From: Changpingibacter yushuensis
Lineage (GTDB): Bacteria; Actinomycetota; Actinomycetes; Actinomycetales; Actinomycetaceae
Direction: 5' to 3'
DNA length: 64,000 nucleotides
Assembly: GCF_014041995.1 (NCBI RefSeq)
Contig: NZ_CP059492.1
Coordinates: 620,001-684,000, forward strand
Numbering within the stretch: position 1 is the stretch's first letter; each line of letters opens with the position of its first letter. Made by a program: the position numbers and the translations under genes. Shown here piece after piece: positions 27,091 to 36,324 of this stretch. The notes beneath the pieces are model-generated. The model was not told the origin of the DNA. It saw only the letters and a list, made by a program, of their open reading frames with translations, and did no database searches.

Positions 27091-28086
27091 ATGAAGGTCT
27101 TTGTCCAGATTCCGTGTCTCAACGAGGAGAAGACTCTACCTCTGGTGATTTCGACCATCCCTCGTGAGATTCCGGGCGTGGACTCAGTCGAGATCTTGGT
27201 GATCGACGACGGCTCAACCGACAGGACCATCGAGGTTGCAGAATCGTTGGGCGTGCATCATTTCGTTCGCCACTCGGGCAATCAAGGTTTGGCTCGTTCG
27301 TTCCGCGATGGCGTGGACTACGCGTTAGCTCACGGTGCTGACATCGTGGTCAACACGGACGGCGACAATCAGTACCCGCAAGCGGAGATCACCGAGCTGG
27401 TTCAGCCGATCATTCGGGATGAGGCAGACATCGTTATTGCTGACCGTCAGACCTCAAAGATTTCGGAGTTTTCCCCTTTCAAGAAGCTCATGCAGAATGT
27501 GGGCTCAGGCGTGGTCAACATCGCCGCTGGCACTCATCTTCCGGACGCAGCATCCGGTTTTCGTGCATATTCAAAGTCTGCGCTCTACAGGCTAAACGTG
27601 GTTACCCAGTTCTCTTACTGCATGGAGACGATCATCCAGGCTGGAAATAAGCAGCTGCGGATCGCCTCGCACGCCATCACCACAAACCCCAAGACTCGCG
27701 AATCACGCCTTTTCAAGAACATCTTCCAGCACATGTTCAAGTCAGGCCTTGCGATCGTGCGCTCATTCCTGATGTTCAAGCCGCATGTCCCATTGGGCTG
27801 GCTTGCGTTTATCACTGGCGTGCTGGGCGCGGTTCCGTTTGTTCGCTTCCTCATCTACTTGATTCAAGGAGAGAGCGGAGGGCACATCCAGTCGCTCATT
27901 TTTGGTTCGGCGATGCTTGTGGCGAGCCTCCTCAGCCTTGCGATTCTGGTGATTGCAGATCTCCAACGCACCAACCGAGTGCTGGTGGAGGAGAGCTTGG
28001 AGAGAATCAAAGAGCTTCAGTACGGTCCTGCCAAGCCACAAGCCGGCTCTGCTCCAGTTGACGAATCCGCCGCCAGCGCTGAATAG
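27091..28086 (+). CDS. Glycosyltransferase family 2, polyprenyl-phosphate hexose synthase-like (DPM1 type)
   Basis: A 331-residue enzyme: a GT-A domain (1-225) with VQIPCLNEEKTLPLVISTIP, ILVIDDGSTDRT, DIVVNTDGDNQYPQAEI (DGDxQ catalytic/metal site) and AASGFRAYSKSAL, then two C-terminal TM helices (about 232-255 and 268-290). This matches GtrB/DPM1 enzymes that make polyprenyl-P-sugars on the cytoplasmic face. ATG 27091 has GGGAG five bases upstream; the ATG at 27079 has no site. Its product would feed GtrA or the flippase-like protein and the GT-C enzymes in this region. Confidence 0.9.
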   Translation: MKVFVQIPCLNEEKTLPLVISTIPREIPGVDSVEILVIDDGSTDRTIEVAESLGVHHFVRHSGNQGLARSFRDGVDYALAHGADIVVNTDGDNQYPQAEITELVQPIIRDEADIVIADRQTSKISEFSPFKKLMQNVGSGVVNIAAGTHLPDAASGFRAYSKSALYRLNVVTQFSYCMETIIQAGNKQLRIASHAITTNPKTRESRLFKNIFQHMFKSGLAIVRSFLMFKPHVPLGWLAFITGVLGAVPFVRFLIYLIQGESGGHIQSLIFGSAMLVASLLSLAILVIADLQRTNRVLVEESLERIKELQYGPAKPQAGSAPVDESAASAE

Positions 28087-28108
28087 CCGGGAGGCAGAAA
28101 AGGGAGCT

Positions 28109-29230
28109 ATGAGAATTCTCGGATTCGGGACCTACGACGTTCGATCGCATCCCCGAGTAGCCGTCTTGATTGATGGGCTAAGCGCACACGGCCACACCGT
28201 GGAGCAGCTCAATTACCCCCTCGGAGTGGGGACCAGCGGACGGGTTGCTGCGCTCAAAAGCCCCCGTGCCGCACTTGGATTCGGGCTCACGCTCATTCGT
28301 CGATGGGCTTCGCTCGTCACGGGCTCCATGAGGTTCCGCGCTGCGAACGCACCGGACGCCATCTTGGTCGGATACATGGGCCACTTCGACGTGCTCTTGG
28401 CACGTCTGCTCTATCCGCGCACCAAGATCCTGCTTGATCACCTCATCTTCGCGGCAGACACCGCAGCAGACAGACGCCTCGATGGTGGAGCGAAAACCAA
28501 GATCCTGCAGACGCTTGACAACTTGGCTCTTCGGGCCGCGGACGTCATCATTCTCGATACTCCCGACCACGCCCAGATGGTTCCCGAAAAGTGGCAAGAA
28601 AAGTCGGTCGTGGTAGCTGTGGGAGCGCCCGAGGTGTGGTTCGAGGCCCAATCGGGAACAAGAGCGGGAGCACCGGTTTCGGATCCCGATTCCCCCACGT
28701 CAGTGGTTTTCTTCGGCCTGTTCACACCGCTTCAGGGCACCCCAACGATCGCGCGCGCGCTCACGCTGCTTGCCGAACGCGGAATCGAGGTCGACGTGAC
28801 ACTCGTGGGTACAGGCCAAGACGAGTCCGAGTGCCGTGAGATTCTCTCAGGTGATCTCGGTTGCGTGAATGTGACATGGCTTGATTGGGTGGCCTCCGCC
28901 GACCTTCCGGCTTTCGTTGCTGGCTTCGATATTTGCCTCGGAATCTTTGGGGATTCCGGGAAGGCACTCCGCGTTGTGCCCAACAAGGCGTATCAAGGTA
29001 TGGCGGCAGGTTGCGCGCTCATTACCTCCGATACCCCGGTGCAGCGTGCCATGCTGGGGGAGGCGTCATTCGTTCCCGCTGCGGACCCGGTTGCCCTCGC
29101 CGACGCGATCGAAGCACTGGTGACCTCACCATCCGATCTGGAACGTGCGAAGCGTTGCTCTGTTGAACGTGCCGCTCAAGCATTCCACCCCTACTCAGTC
29201 ACAACGCCCCTCGATAAGGTTCTCCGGTGA
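28109..29230 (+). CDS. Glycosyltransferase family 4
   Basis: A 373-residue GT-B enzyme. The N-terminal Rossmann start is MRILGFGTYDVRSHPRVAVL; the donor-binding half has SVVFFGLFTPLQGTPTIARA, VTLVGTGQDESECREIL and GIFGDSGKALRVVPNKAYQG, which sits at the usual ExxxxxxxE donor site (here the first acidic residue is Asp). ATG 28109 has AGGGAG two bases upstream. Its stop overlaps the GTG of the next gene. It lies between a polyprenyl-P-sugar synthase and a flippase-like protein, so it probably extends a lipid-linked glycan. Confidence 0.87.
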   Translation: MRILGFGTYDVRSHPRVAVLIDGLSAHGHTVEQLNYPLGVGTSGRVAALKSPRAALGFGLTLIRRWASLVTGSMRFRAANAPDAILVGYMGHFDVLLARLLYPRTKILLDHLIFAADTAADRRLDGGAKTKILQTLDNLALRAADVIILDTPDHAQMVPEKWQEKSVVVAVGAPEVWFEAQSGTRAGAPVSDPDSPTSVVFFGLFTPLQGTPTIARALTLLAERGIEVDVTLVGTGQDESECREILSGDLGCVNVTWLDWVASADLPAFVAGFDICLGIFGDSGKALRVVPNKAYQGMAAGCALITSDTPVQRAMLGEASFVPAADPVALADAIEALVTSPSDLERAKRCSVERAAQAFHPYSVTTPLDKVLR

Positions 29231-30261
29231 AACGAGTCCTCTCCTTCCTCCAATCCTCCGCCTTCCGCACAGGTTTTCTTGTTGTGGCGCTCATCGCCGC
29301 GGTGTGGGCCGTCGCCGGAAACTGGAGCGAGGTTTCCGGCGCGTTGAATGCGTTGCCCGCGTGGATGATTGGTGCCCAGATTGTTCTGGCATTCGTCTAC
29401 GTGTACCTGACGATGGCTTCATGGCGCGTTATTCTGAACGACGTCGGAGCGCCCGTCACGAAGAAGGTTGCCAGGCGCATCTTCTTCTCATCTCAAGTGG
29501 CGAAGTATCTGCCTGGAGGTGTGTGGAACTTCGTGGCGGCCGCAGAGGTGGGCCGTGACTACGAGATCTCCCGGCGCCGCTCCATATGTGCGCTTATGGT
29601 CTCAATTGTCATTTCGATCGTCACCGGAATGCTCCTCGCTGTTCTGGCGGTGCTGTTGGGCCCCACGGAGGGACTGCAGGGGTATTCGTGGCTGATTGTG
29701 GCCATTCCGGTGGGGATAGTCGTTCTGTGCCCACCGGTACTCAACCGCCTCGTCAACCTTGGGCTGCGCATTCTCAAGCGTGATCCGCTTGACGATGAGA
29801 TGAGCTGGGGCGGTACGTTCCTCTCGGCCTTGTGGTCGCTGTGCGGCTGGCTTGTAGTGGGCTTCCAGTTATGGCTGATGCTGACCAACCTTGGAATGAG
29901 TGGCGATTTCTCCACTTTCTGGCTGGCGACGGGTGGATACGCGCTCGGCTGGACGGCAGGTTTCCTCGTGTTCTTTGTTCCAGCTGGCGCTGGGGTGCGC
30001 GAAGTGACGCTTGCTGCAGTGCTCTCAACGGCTGTGAGCCCAGGTGCTGTGGTAGTCGTGGTGCTACTAGCTCGAGTCTTCACAACAATTGCCGATATCG
30101 GACTAGGCGTTGGAGCGTCATTTGGTATGCGCAGGGATGCGCTGGCAATCTCGAAAGAGTCTGCTTCCGGTAATGCAATTGATGCCCCGCACTCTGATCC
30201 CATCGGCAATGATTCATCCCCCGACCAATCGGAACCTCAGGCAACAACCTCCGGTTCCTGA
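29227..30261 (+). CDS. Lysylphosphatidylglycerol synthase TM-region/UPF0104 family membrane protein (flippase-like)
   Basis: 344 residues with about eight TM helices and the family block FFSSQVAKYLPGGVWNFVA. The C-terminal 45 residues are polar and cytoplasmic. No MprF catalytic domain is attached. Relatives act as or beside lipid-linked sugar flippases (AglD type) in glycan clusters. GTG 29227 overlaps the stop of the GT4 gene (GTGA), so expression is coupled. Role as translocator is inferred from context. Confidence 0.82.
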   Translation: MKRVLSFLQSSAFRTGFLVVALIAAVWAVAGNWSEVSGALNALPAWMIGAQIVLAFVYVYLTMASWRVILNDVGAPVTKKVARRIFFSSQVAKYLPGGVWNFVAAAEVGRDYEISRRRSICALMVSIVISIVTGMLLAVLAVLLGPTEGLQGYSWLIVAIPVGIVVLCPPVLNRLVNLGLRILKRDPLDDEMSWGGTFLSALWSLCGWLVVGFQLWLMLTNLGMSGDFSTFWLATGGYALGWTAGFLVFFVPAGAGVREVTLAAVLSTAVSPGAVVVVVLLARVFTTIADIGLGVGASFGMRRDALAISKESASGNAIDAPHSDPIGNDSSPDQSEPQATTSGS

Positions 30262-30339
30262 CCACCAAGCCGCCATGGATTTCTTCGGCGGCCATTCAAG
30301 AAGTTGCATCGCGGCTCGGCCGCAGAAAAGGCAGGAAAC

Positions 30340-31188
30340 ATGCGCTGGTTGATTGCTGGAGCGAACGGAATGCTCGGCCACGACCTCGTGGTCCGAGTAC
30401 AAGAGGATGGGCACGACGTCGTCGCCGTTGATCGCCCCGAGATCGATATTACGGACCCGGCTAGCGTGGCTCAGGTAGTGCGCGATGTGGACGTTGTGGT
30501 CAACGTTGCCGCCTTCACCGCGGTAGACAAGGCGGAGGAGGAAGAAGCAGCCGCCTTCACAGTCAACGCCACTGGCCCGCAGATACTGGCACGCCAGTGT
30601 GCGCAGATTGGGGCACGGTTGGTGCACATCTCCACTGACTACGTGTTTGGTGGCGAATCAGACTCTCCGTACGAGGAAGAAGGCCTGCTCGAGCCTAAGG
30701 GTGCATATGGCCGCACCAAGGCTGCTGGCGAATGGGCCGTACGGGTGAATACGTCTGATTACCTCATCATTCGGACGGCATGGCTCTACGGCTTGCACGG
30801 GAACAGCTTTCCTGCCACTATGGCCAGACTCGCTGAGAGCCATCCCACTATCGATGTAGTGACTGATGAGGTTGGCCAGCCAACGTGGACCGTGGACCTT
30901 GCAGACCTGATCGTGCGGCTTGTTGATGCGAAGGCACCTTCTGGCACATACCACGGCACGTCCTCAGGGCAGACGAACTGGAACGGATTCGCGAAGGCCG
31001 TCATCGCCTCTATCGGCAAGGATCCCGAGATGATCAAGGAAACCACAGCTGCAGCCTTTAAGCGCCCGGCTCCTCGCCCGCACTACTCTGTGCTTTCGCA
31101 TGGCGCGCTCGAGCGCATCGGTGTTGCCCCGATTGGCGATTGGAATGAGCGGTGGAACACTGCATCGCCAGTGGTTTTACCTCGTTGA
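30340..31188 (+). CDS. rfbD: dTDP-4-dehydrorhamnose reductase RfbD/RmlD
   Basis: A 282-residue SDR enzyme, final step of dTDP-L-rhamnose synthesis. It has the NADPH site LIAGANGMLGHDLV, VVNVAAFTAVDKAEEEEAAA, catalytic HISTDYVFGG with Tyr-xxx-Lys in YGRTKAAGEWAV, and IIRTAWLYGLHGNSFPATM. ATG 30340 has AGGCAGGAAAC upstream. It follows the flippase-like gene by 78 bp and is probably in the same transcript as the DPM-like, GT4 and flippase genes. Confidence 0.95.
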   Translation: MRWLIAGANGMLGHDLVVRVQEDGHDVVAVDRPEIDITDPASVAQVVRDVDVVVNVAAFTAVDKAEEEEAAAFTVNATGPQILARQCAQIGARLVHISTDYVFGGESDSPYEEEGLLEPKGAYGRTKAAGEWAVRVNTSDYLIIRTAWLYGLHGNSFPATMARLAESHPTIDVVTDEVGQPTWTVDLADLIVRLVDAKAPSGTYHGTSSGQTNWNGFAKAVIASIGKDPEMIKETTAAAFKRPAPRPHYSVLSHGALERIGVAPIGDWNERWNTASPVVLPR

Positions 31189-31194
31189 CGCGGT

Positions 31195-31217
31195 GCCCAC
31201 CTCCGCGTGAGGTGGGC
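31195..31217 (+). terminator. Stem-loop after rfbD
   Basis: Nine-base arms (31195-31203 and 31209-31217) with a five-base loop directly after the rfbD stop. No T tract follows, so termination strength is uncertain. Confidence 0.5.
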
Positions 31218-31350
31218 TATGCCTCCATACAACTTCAAGCTAAGAGTGCTACCGTTTTGAGAAGGTGGCAATAAACGCAATGGTGCTGGGTTCACGCGCA
31301 CACTGCGACGCCCGGCTCAAGCACTGATGATTATGTGGAGGCATACAGGC

Positions 31351-33045
31351 ATGCGGGGTGAGAACCGGATATCTGGCAAGTCATTTGTCAAGGTAGGCAT
31401 TCTGGTAACGCTCGCCTATTTCGTGTGGCAGGTACTGTGGGCCGTAGTTACTCCGCCGTTCCAGAGCCCAGACGAACCGCTGCATTTCAACTCAGTACTT
31501 CGCGTTGAAGCTACAGGCGAATGGCCTGACCCCGGCGATGCGCTGGTAGATCAGGACGTCTTTACTACCGTGGTTGAGTCAGGCTTTATTGAACCTGACG
31601 CCCAGGACTTTGAGGCCCTGTCCCGCACCAGAATTGCGGGCAGTACCAGTGCGGTCTACACGGATGCTTTCGCAACAACGAGTATCACTGAACACGTAAA
31701 CCGCTCGGTCATCGAGTACGGTGCCAATGGATCTACGGAGATCGTGGATCAAATGACCCAGCACCCGCCGCTGTTCTATGTGGCAGCTGCCAAGGTGATG
31801 GATGTGTTTGGTGCACAATCGTGGACGTGGGATCGCCAGCTCCTCCTGTTGCGCATCTTCAGCGCATTCTTGACCATCCCTCTTATCCCATGCACATTGT
31901 TTACCGCACGCAAGCTGGGCATTGGGCGGATTGGTTCGGTCTTTATATCTGTCACGACATTTGCCATCCCTCAGCTCGCGTTCATTACGGGTTCGCTCAA
32001 CAATGATTCCTTGGCAATTGGTGCGGGAGCTTTGACTGTGGCTGCTTGTGCGCAGGCGGCCTTCGGGAAGCAGAATCGCTGGACAGTACTCGCAGCGGGA
32101 TTAGCTCTTGGCTTGGGCCTGTGGAGCAAAGGAACCTTCATCCCATTTGGCCTCATAGTGGCGCTATCGTTCGTTGTGAACCCGAGCGCTGGGCGAATAC
32201 GCGTGCGGCTGGTTCGGGGCTTCGCCGCGGGAATCATCGGCGTGCTGACGGGCGGTTGGTGGTGGTTGCGCAACCTCATGTTGTTCGGCACACTTCAGCC
32301 AGAGGGATACCAGACCGAGCATCTGCGCGAAGGCAAACGGATCTGGTACTTCATCTCCAAAGCCGTGGGCAATCTCAGTGAATCTTCGTGGGGACGGTTC
32401 GGCTGGCTCAACTGGAACTTGCCATGGGTGCTGCTCACCGGCCTTGCGCTCTTCACCTTGTGGGCGGTGGCGCATTCTCTTCTGCGTGGCCACCAGAAGG
32501 TGCAGCGCTTTGTGCTGCTCGGCTTCTATCCACTCACTATCGCGATGCTTTTTGTACAGGCATGGAACAAGTACCGAGAGACCGGAACGGTTCCTGGTAC
32601 GCAGGGCAGGTATCTGTTCCCAGCTGTGGTGGCCCTAATTGTTATCGCTGGAGCTGCATGGCTTCCTGCGCTGCGACGGCTAGCAACGCGGCGTAGCCAA
32701 TGGGTCTTCGCTCTGCCGAGCGTGATCGCACCCAGCATCGCGGTGTTCGCAGCGTGGGCGTGGGCTCATGCCTGCTACCCGTCCACCATTTCCAGAGTTG
32801 GTATCAACTGGATGCGGTGGTCGGAGGTCGCTGGCTTCGATGTGGTGTGGCTAAAACTCTTGCTCGCGGTAGCAATACTGTTGGTAGTGGCTTCTGCGGC
32901 AGCTCCATGCGTGTTGATGTACCAGGCGGCGATTGCCGAGGCAGTCGATACGGCAGAGGAAATCAGCGCCGAGGCATTCGAAGAATGGAGCCACAGCGCG
33001 GAGGTATCACAAGCCCGTTCCCGCGACCTCGTGGCATCCGAATAG
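31351..33045 (+). CDS. DUF2142 family membrane protein, GT-C-like
   Basis: 564 residues. TM1 at about 12-32 is followed by the first-loop motif PPFQSPDEPLHFNSVL (the PDEP-H acidic signature of DUF2142/GT-C proteins), a long extracytoplasmic loop, HPPLFYVAAAKV, then about 11 TM helices with GSLNNDSLAIG and GTQGRYLFPAVVAL. Such proteins are predicted to transfer sugars from polyprenyl-phosphate donors to wall polymers. ATG 31351 has GGAGG nine bases upstream; ATG 31327 and 31333 have none. The C-terminal 45 residues are acidic and cytoplasmic. Confidence 0.83.
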   Translation: MRGENRISGKSFVKVGILVTLAYFVWQVLWAVVTPPFQSPDEPLHFNSVLRVEATGEWPDPGDALVDQDVFTTVVESGFIEPDAQDFEALSRTRIAGSTSAVYTDAFATTSITEHVNRSVIEYGANGSTEIVDQMTQHPPLFYVAAAKVMDVFGAQSWTWDRQLLLLRIFSAFLTIPLIPCTLFTARKLGIGRIGSVFISVTTFAIPQLAFITGSLNNDSLAIGAGALTVAACAQAAFGKQNRWTVLAAGLALGLGLWSKGTFIPFGLIVALSFVVNPSAGRIRVRLVRGFAAGIIGVLTGGWWWLRNLMLFGTLQPEGYQTEHLREGKRIWYFISKAVGNLSESSWGRFGWLNWNLPWVLLTGLALFTLWAVAHSLLRGHQKVQRFVLLGFYPLTIAMLFVQAWNKYRETGTVPGTQGRYLFPAVVALIVIAGAAWLPALRRLATRRSQWVFALPSVIAPSIAVFAAWAWAHACYPSTISRVGINWMRWSEVAGFDVVWLKLLLAVAILLVVASAAAPCVLMYQAAIAEAVDTAEEISAEAFEEWSHSAEVSQARSRDLVASE

Positions 33046-33125
33046 GATCGGCTGGCTTCGCCTAGAGGGCGAAGGCCGCCTGCCGGGCACAAGTTTCCTG
33101 CCGGGTACAAGGCCCAAGAATGCAC

Positions 33126-33163
33126 ATAGCTCCGCGGAATCCGTCACGGTTCCGCGGAGCTAT
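33126..33163. terminator. Inverted repeat terminator after the DUF2142 gene
   Basis: Fourteen-base arms (33126-33139 and 33150-33163), ten-base loop, followed by a TTGTGTTT stretch. Confidence 0.75.
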
Positions 33164-33187
33164 TGTGTTTCAAAGCCTCCGCAGCGC

Positions 33188-33301
33188 AAAGTCCCTAGAG
33201 CTTGGTGTCTCTGGAGCTCTCAGTGTCCCTAAAGCTCAGTGTCCCTTAAGCTCAGTGTCCCTAAAGCTCAGTGTCCCGAAAGCTCAGAGTCTCCAGAGCG
33301 C
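33188..33301. repeat. About seven tandem copies of a 16-bp unit
   Basis: The consensus AGTGTCCCTAAAGCTC occurs at 33222-33237, 33238-33253, 33254-33269 and 33270-33285, with diverged copies at 33188-33203, 33204-33219 and 33286-33301. There are no spacers. It lies between convergent DUF2142 and rfbA genes and ends six bases before the rfbA stop. Confidence 0.9.
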
Positions 33302-33307
33302 AGCGCC

Positions 33308-34174
33308 TCAGTCCTCGCGCAGAAGCCCCAGCAGGTACGCACCATAGCCGGACTTGACCAGCGGTTCGGCCCGTTCGCGCAATTCGGTCTCAGAAAGGAA
33401 TCCCATGCGCCACGCGACCTCTTCCGGCGCACCAATCTTCAAGCCTTGGCGCGCCTCCACAGTACGCACGTAGCTGGTGGCGTCCGCCAAGGAATCGAAT
33501 GTGCCGGTGTCCAACCAAGCGGTGCCGCGAGGAAGTACTTCAACCTGAAGCTTCCCGGCTTCGAGGTATGTGCGGTTGACGTCGGTGATCTCGTATTCTC
33601 CTCGTGCCGAAGGCTTGAGGTTCTTGGCAATGTCCACAACATCGTTGTCGTAGAAGTACAAGCCCGGGACCGCGTAGTTGGACTTCGGCTTGACCGGCTT
33701 CTCCTCGATTGATAGTGCCCGGAACTCGTCGTCGAACTCAACAACACCGTAAGCGGTGGGATCGGAGACGTGGTAGGCAAAAACCGCTCCGCCGTCTGGG
33801 TTAACGTTGCGGCGCAGGCGCGTACCCATGCCGTGGCCGTAGAAGATGTTGTCACCCAGAACCAATCCGGCAGGTTGGTCACCCACGAAGCGGGAGCCGA
33901 TCACAAACGCCTGAGCTAGGCCATTGGGGACTTCCTGTACAGCAAACTGCAGGTTGAGGCCGAATTGCGAACCGTCGCCCAGCAGACGATGGAATGCAGG
34001 CGCATCCTCAGGAGTGGTGATCACGAGGATGTCCTGAATGCCAGCAAGCATCAAGGTTGACATCGGGTAGTAGATCATTGGCTTGTCATACACAGGCACC
34101 AACTGCTTTGAGGTGCCAAGAGTGATCGGGTTGAGCCGGGTGCCGGAGCCGCCGGCTAGGATGATTCCACGCAT
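33308..34174 (-). CDS. rfbA: Glucose-1-phosphate thymidylyltransferase RfbA/RmlA
   Basis: A 288-residue nucleotidyltransferase, first step of dTDP-L-rhamnose synthesis. [16 protein letters not shown] (pyrophosphorylase signature), [29 protein letters not shown] and [20 protein letters not shown] are diagnostic. ATG 34174 is preceded by an AGGG-type site. It is the last rfb gene and lies apart from the others, next to an unrelated minus-strand pair. Confidence 0.96.
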   Translation of the reverse strand: MRGIILAGGSGTRLNPITLGTSKQLVPVYDKPMIYYPMSTLMLAGIQDILVITTPEDAPAFHRLLGDGSQFGLNLQFAVQEVPNGLAQAFVIGSRFVGDQPAGLVLGDNIFYGHGMGTRLRRNVNPDGGAVFAYHVSDPTAYGVVEFDDEFRALSIEEKPVKPKSNYAVPGLYFYDNDVVDIAKNLKPSARGEYEITDVNRTYLEAGKLQVEVLPRGTAWLDTGTFDSLADATSYVRTVEARQGLKIGAPEEVAWRMGFLSETELRERAEPLVKSGYGAYLLGLLRED

Positions 34175-34188
34175 GGTTCTAGTTTTCC

Positions 34189-34842
34189 CTAATTGTGGGT
34201 GAGATGTGCAACTTGTGCACCTTCAGTGTTCGCAACAACAACAGGATCGCCTTCTGCGACGACGACGAGGCCCCCTCGCCCGAGTTGGAAACTCGCGCAC
34301 GCCAGCACGGCTTGTGGATCAGAGGAGGCGATGAGCAGGCGTTCGGCGCTTGAGGGTGAAGCACCCATTTCCGCCCACTGTGAGAAGTTCGAGGCTGCGT
34401 GGCGGGAAGAGTCAAGGAGCGCGTCGGGGGAGCCCATGACTTCGGCGGAGGCGTCATGGGCACCTCCGGGTAGCGGTGCGCCTGTCCACGAAAGTGCGAG
34501 TGGGCCAAGGTCCAGAGCGAGCACCTCGCGCGCCTGCACGCCCTCAGGCGTATCAGTGATGGCCACAGCTGCTTCGCGCGCTGAGCCAACCTGCACCTGC
34601 CCGCCAGCGAGCATCGCACCCAGACCCCACAGCACCTGTTTCCAGTGGGCGGGAAGGGCGAGTACCACGGTTTCGGATTCCTCCAGCCAGATCTCATCAC
34701 AGAGGTATCCAGCGATTTTGGCGAGATGGTTCGCCACAACTTTGCCTGAGAGTTCCATGCGCCCGTCTGGGCCGTACCACGTGAGGGTCGGCGAGGTTCC
34801 ACGGGATACGCAAGCGTTGTACAAGGCGAGTGCATCAGGCAT
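34189..34842 (-). CDS. TIGR03089 family protein
   Basis: A 217-residue actinobacterial protein resembling the N-terminal part of AMP-binding (acyl-CoA synthetase) domains: [40 protein letters not shown] and GGQVQVG. It lacks the ATP-binding P-loop and the C-terminal lid, so it is not a full ligase; function is unknown. ATG 34842 has a GGGGGAG site and overlaps the end of the inositol monophosphatase gene by eight bases, indicating coupling. Confidence 0.8.
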   Translation of the reverse strand: MPDALALYNACVSRGTSPTLTWYGPDGRMELSGKVVANHLAKIAGYLCDEIWLEESETVVLALPAHWKQVLWGLGAMLAGGQVQVGSAREAAVAITDTPEGVQAREVLALDLGPLALSWTGAPLPGGAHDASAEVMGSPDALLDSSRHAASNFSQWAEMGASPSSAERLLIASSDPQAVLACASFQLGRGGLVVVAEGDPVVVANTEGAQVAHLTHN

Positions 34843-35698
34843 TGGGTGCTCCCCCTGCCAGGAGGAGGTCCGCCAGATCGTCGCGGCCCAAGATACGCAG
34901 GCATTGCGCAGCGGCCTCAAGGTTTCCGGCCGCGACGAAGTTGGGCGCGGTGGGAAGCTCAGTAAGGAAATGTGATTCAGAATCGTTGAAGCCTAGATAC
35001 AGGCCGCCGGCCTGCTGGACCAAGAGGATCCCGGCCGCAACGTCCCACGGGTGGGTGTGGCGATTGAATGAGGCTACAAAGTGGCCGGCTGCCACTTCCG
35101 CCAACGCCAGCGCAGTGGAGCCTGGCCGCCGAACACCACGGGCGGCGCCGATGAGGCGGGCCAGTTGTGCCATTGTGGTGGGATCGGCTAGGCGAGATGA
35201 GGGGTACTGGGTTGCCACAAGGTTCTCCGAGAGGGGAGAGTCAAGCACCGCGGTGGGTACGCCGTTGAGGGTGGTCCCCCGGGAATCGGCCCGATACAAT
35301 GCGCCCAGAGTTGGCTGGTAGATAACTGAGGCCACCACCTTTCCCCGGCGGGCAGCGGCGATCGAGACGCACCAATGGTCAAAACCGGCGGCAAAGTTCG
35401 AGGTTCCATCGATCGGATCCACGTACCAGACGACGTCGTCGGGGCCGGGAGTATGTTCGGATCCATCGGCGCTCAGCAGTTCGTGCGATTCTTCTCCCAC
35501 AACAAACGAATCTGGCAGCTCCCGGAAGATCGCCGCGACGATCCGGCGTTGAGACTCTTTGTCATGCACCGTGACCACGTCGTGGAAATCCACCTTGAAG
35601 TCCACTTTGCCCGGGGTGATGAAAGCGTCTGTGAGATATCCACCAACCGAGCGCGCTGCCTGTTCGGCGATGTCCGCCAACTGAATCGAGAAGCTCAT
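34835..35698 (-). CDS. Inositol monophosphatase family protein
   Basis: A 287-residue Li-sensitive phosphatase-fold enzyme. FVVGEESHE holds the first metal-binding Glu, WYVDPIDGTSNFAAG is the DPxDGT metal site, and HPWDVAAGILLVQQAGG is the second family signature. Substrates could be inositol-P, histidinol-P or other sugar phosphates; the sequence does not decide. ATG 35698 lies six bases after CACGAT (a weaker -10), so it may be leaderless. Divergent from whiB. Confidence 0.9.
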   Translation of the reverse strand: MSFSIQLADIAEQAARSVGGYLTDAFITPGKVDFKVDFHDVVTVHDKESQRRIVAAIFRELPDSFVVGEESHELLSADGSEHTPGPDDVVWYVDPIDGTSNFAAGFDHWCVSIAAARRGKVVASVIYQPTLGALYRADSRGTTLNGVPTAVLDSPLSENLVATQYPSSRLADPTTMAQLARLIGAARGVRRPGSTALALAEVAAGHFVASFNRHTHPWDVAAGILLVQQAGGLYLGFNDSESHFLTELPTAPNFVAAGNLEAAAQCLRILGRDDLADLLLAGGAPNA

Positions 35699-35850
35699 AC
35701 AGCAATCGTGCCACACGGCGTGGAAGCGCCTTCGCGCCGCTGTGTAGGCATGCCGATTGAACGGGTTACATCTTGCATGGGTCCTCACCGATACACCTGA
35801 AGGTGTGGTTCATGCAACGGGGAGACCAACTGTCAAGTCCCCAAAAATGC

Positions 35851-35871
35851 AAGACGCCAATTTAGCGTCTT
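35851..35871. promoter_or_regulatory. Inverted repeat AAGACGC-N7-GCGTCTT upstream of whiB promoter
   Basis: Perfect seven-base arms around a seven-base centre, located immediately before the -35-like TTGACT. The size and position fit a dimer-binding operator. Confidence 0.45.
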
Positions 35872-35875
35872 CGCC

Positions 35876-35910
35876 TTGACTTCGGGGAATGACACGCTTG
35901 TAATTATAGT
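35876..35910 (+). promoter_or_regulatory. Candidate whiB promoter
   Basis: TTGACT (35876-35881) followed after 17 bases by TGTAAT (35899-35904) and overlapping TATAGT (35905-35910). AT-rich compared with its surroundings. The leader to the GTG at 35944 carries GGGAGG. Confidence 0.5.
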
Positions 35911-35943
35911 CAGCAGCAAAACCAATGAGCTCAGGGAGGCTTC

Positions 35944-36321
35944 GTGCGCAACTTCGAAGAGTGTCCATCCAAGGCCTCACCCACTCTCCACAGTGTCGAT
36001 AATCGTGGCGAATCGCTTTCGGCTGCACAGGCCCAGGAAGAGATGATTGACATCTTCAATCTCGGATATGAAAAATCCTCAGACGAAGAGTTGTATTGGC
36101 AGGAACGTGCTCTGTGTGCGCAAACGGATCCTGACATCTTCTTCCCTGAAAAGGGTGGTTCAACAACGCCGGCAACCAGCGTATGTGCGGCATGCGATGT
36201 TCAGGCGCAGTGCCTTGAGTACGCAATTACTCACGATATTCGCCACGGCATCTGGGGCGGAATGTCTGATAATGATCGCCGGCGGCTGAGCCGGGAACGC
36301 CGCCGCGGCACCGGAGCCTGA
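35944..36321 (+). CDS. whiB: WhiB-family iron-sulfur transcriptional regulator (WhiB2/WhmD-like)
   Basis: 125 residues. Four cluster ligands are Cys58, Cys81, Cys84 and Cys90 in ALCAQTDPDIFFPEKGG and VCAACDVQAQC, followed by the GIWGGMSDNDRRRL turn and a basic tail for DNA contact. The sequence is closest by eye to WhiB2/WhmD proteins, which control septation and envelope growth together with the primary sigma factor. A 40-residue N-terminal extension precedes the usual start, but GTG 35944 has GGGAGG five bases upstream and is preferred over ATG at residue 34. The next gene starts four bases downstream. Confidence 0.93.
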   Translation: MRNFEECPSKASPTLHSVDNRGESLSAAQAQEEMIDIFNLGYEKSSDEELYWQERALCAQTDPDIFFPEKGGSTTPATSVCAACDVQAQCLEYAITHDIRHGIWGGMSDNDRRRLSRERRRGTGA

Positions 36322-36324
36322 TTC

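Noticed and set aside
33188-33301. Possible CRISPR array from regularly repeated short sequence
   Set aside because: Units are 16 bp, contiguous and without spacers; no cas genes are near.
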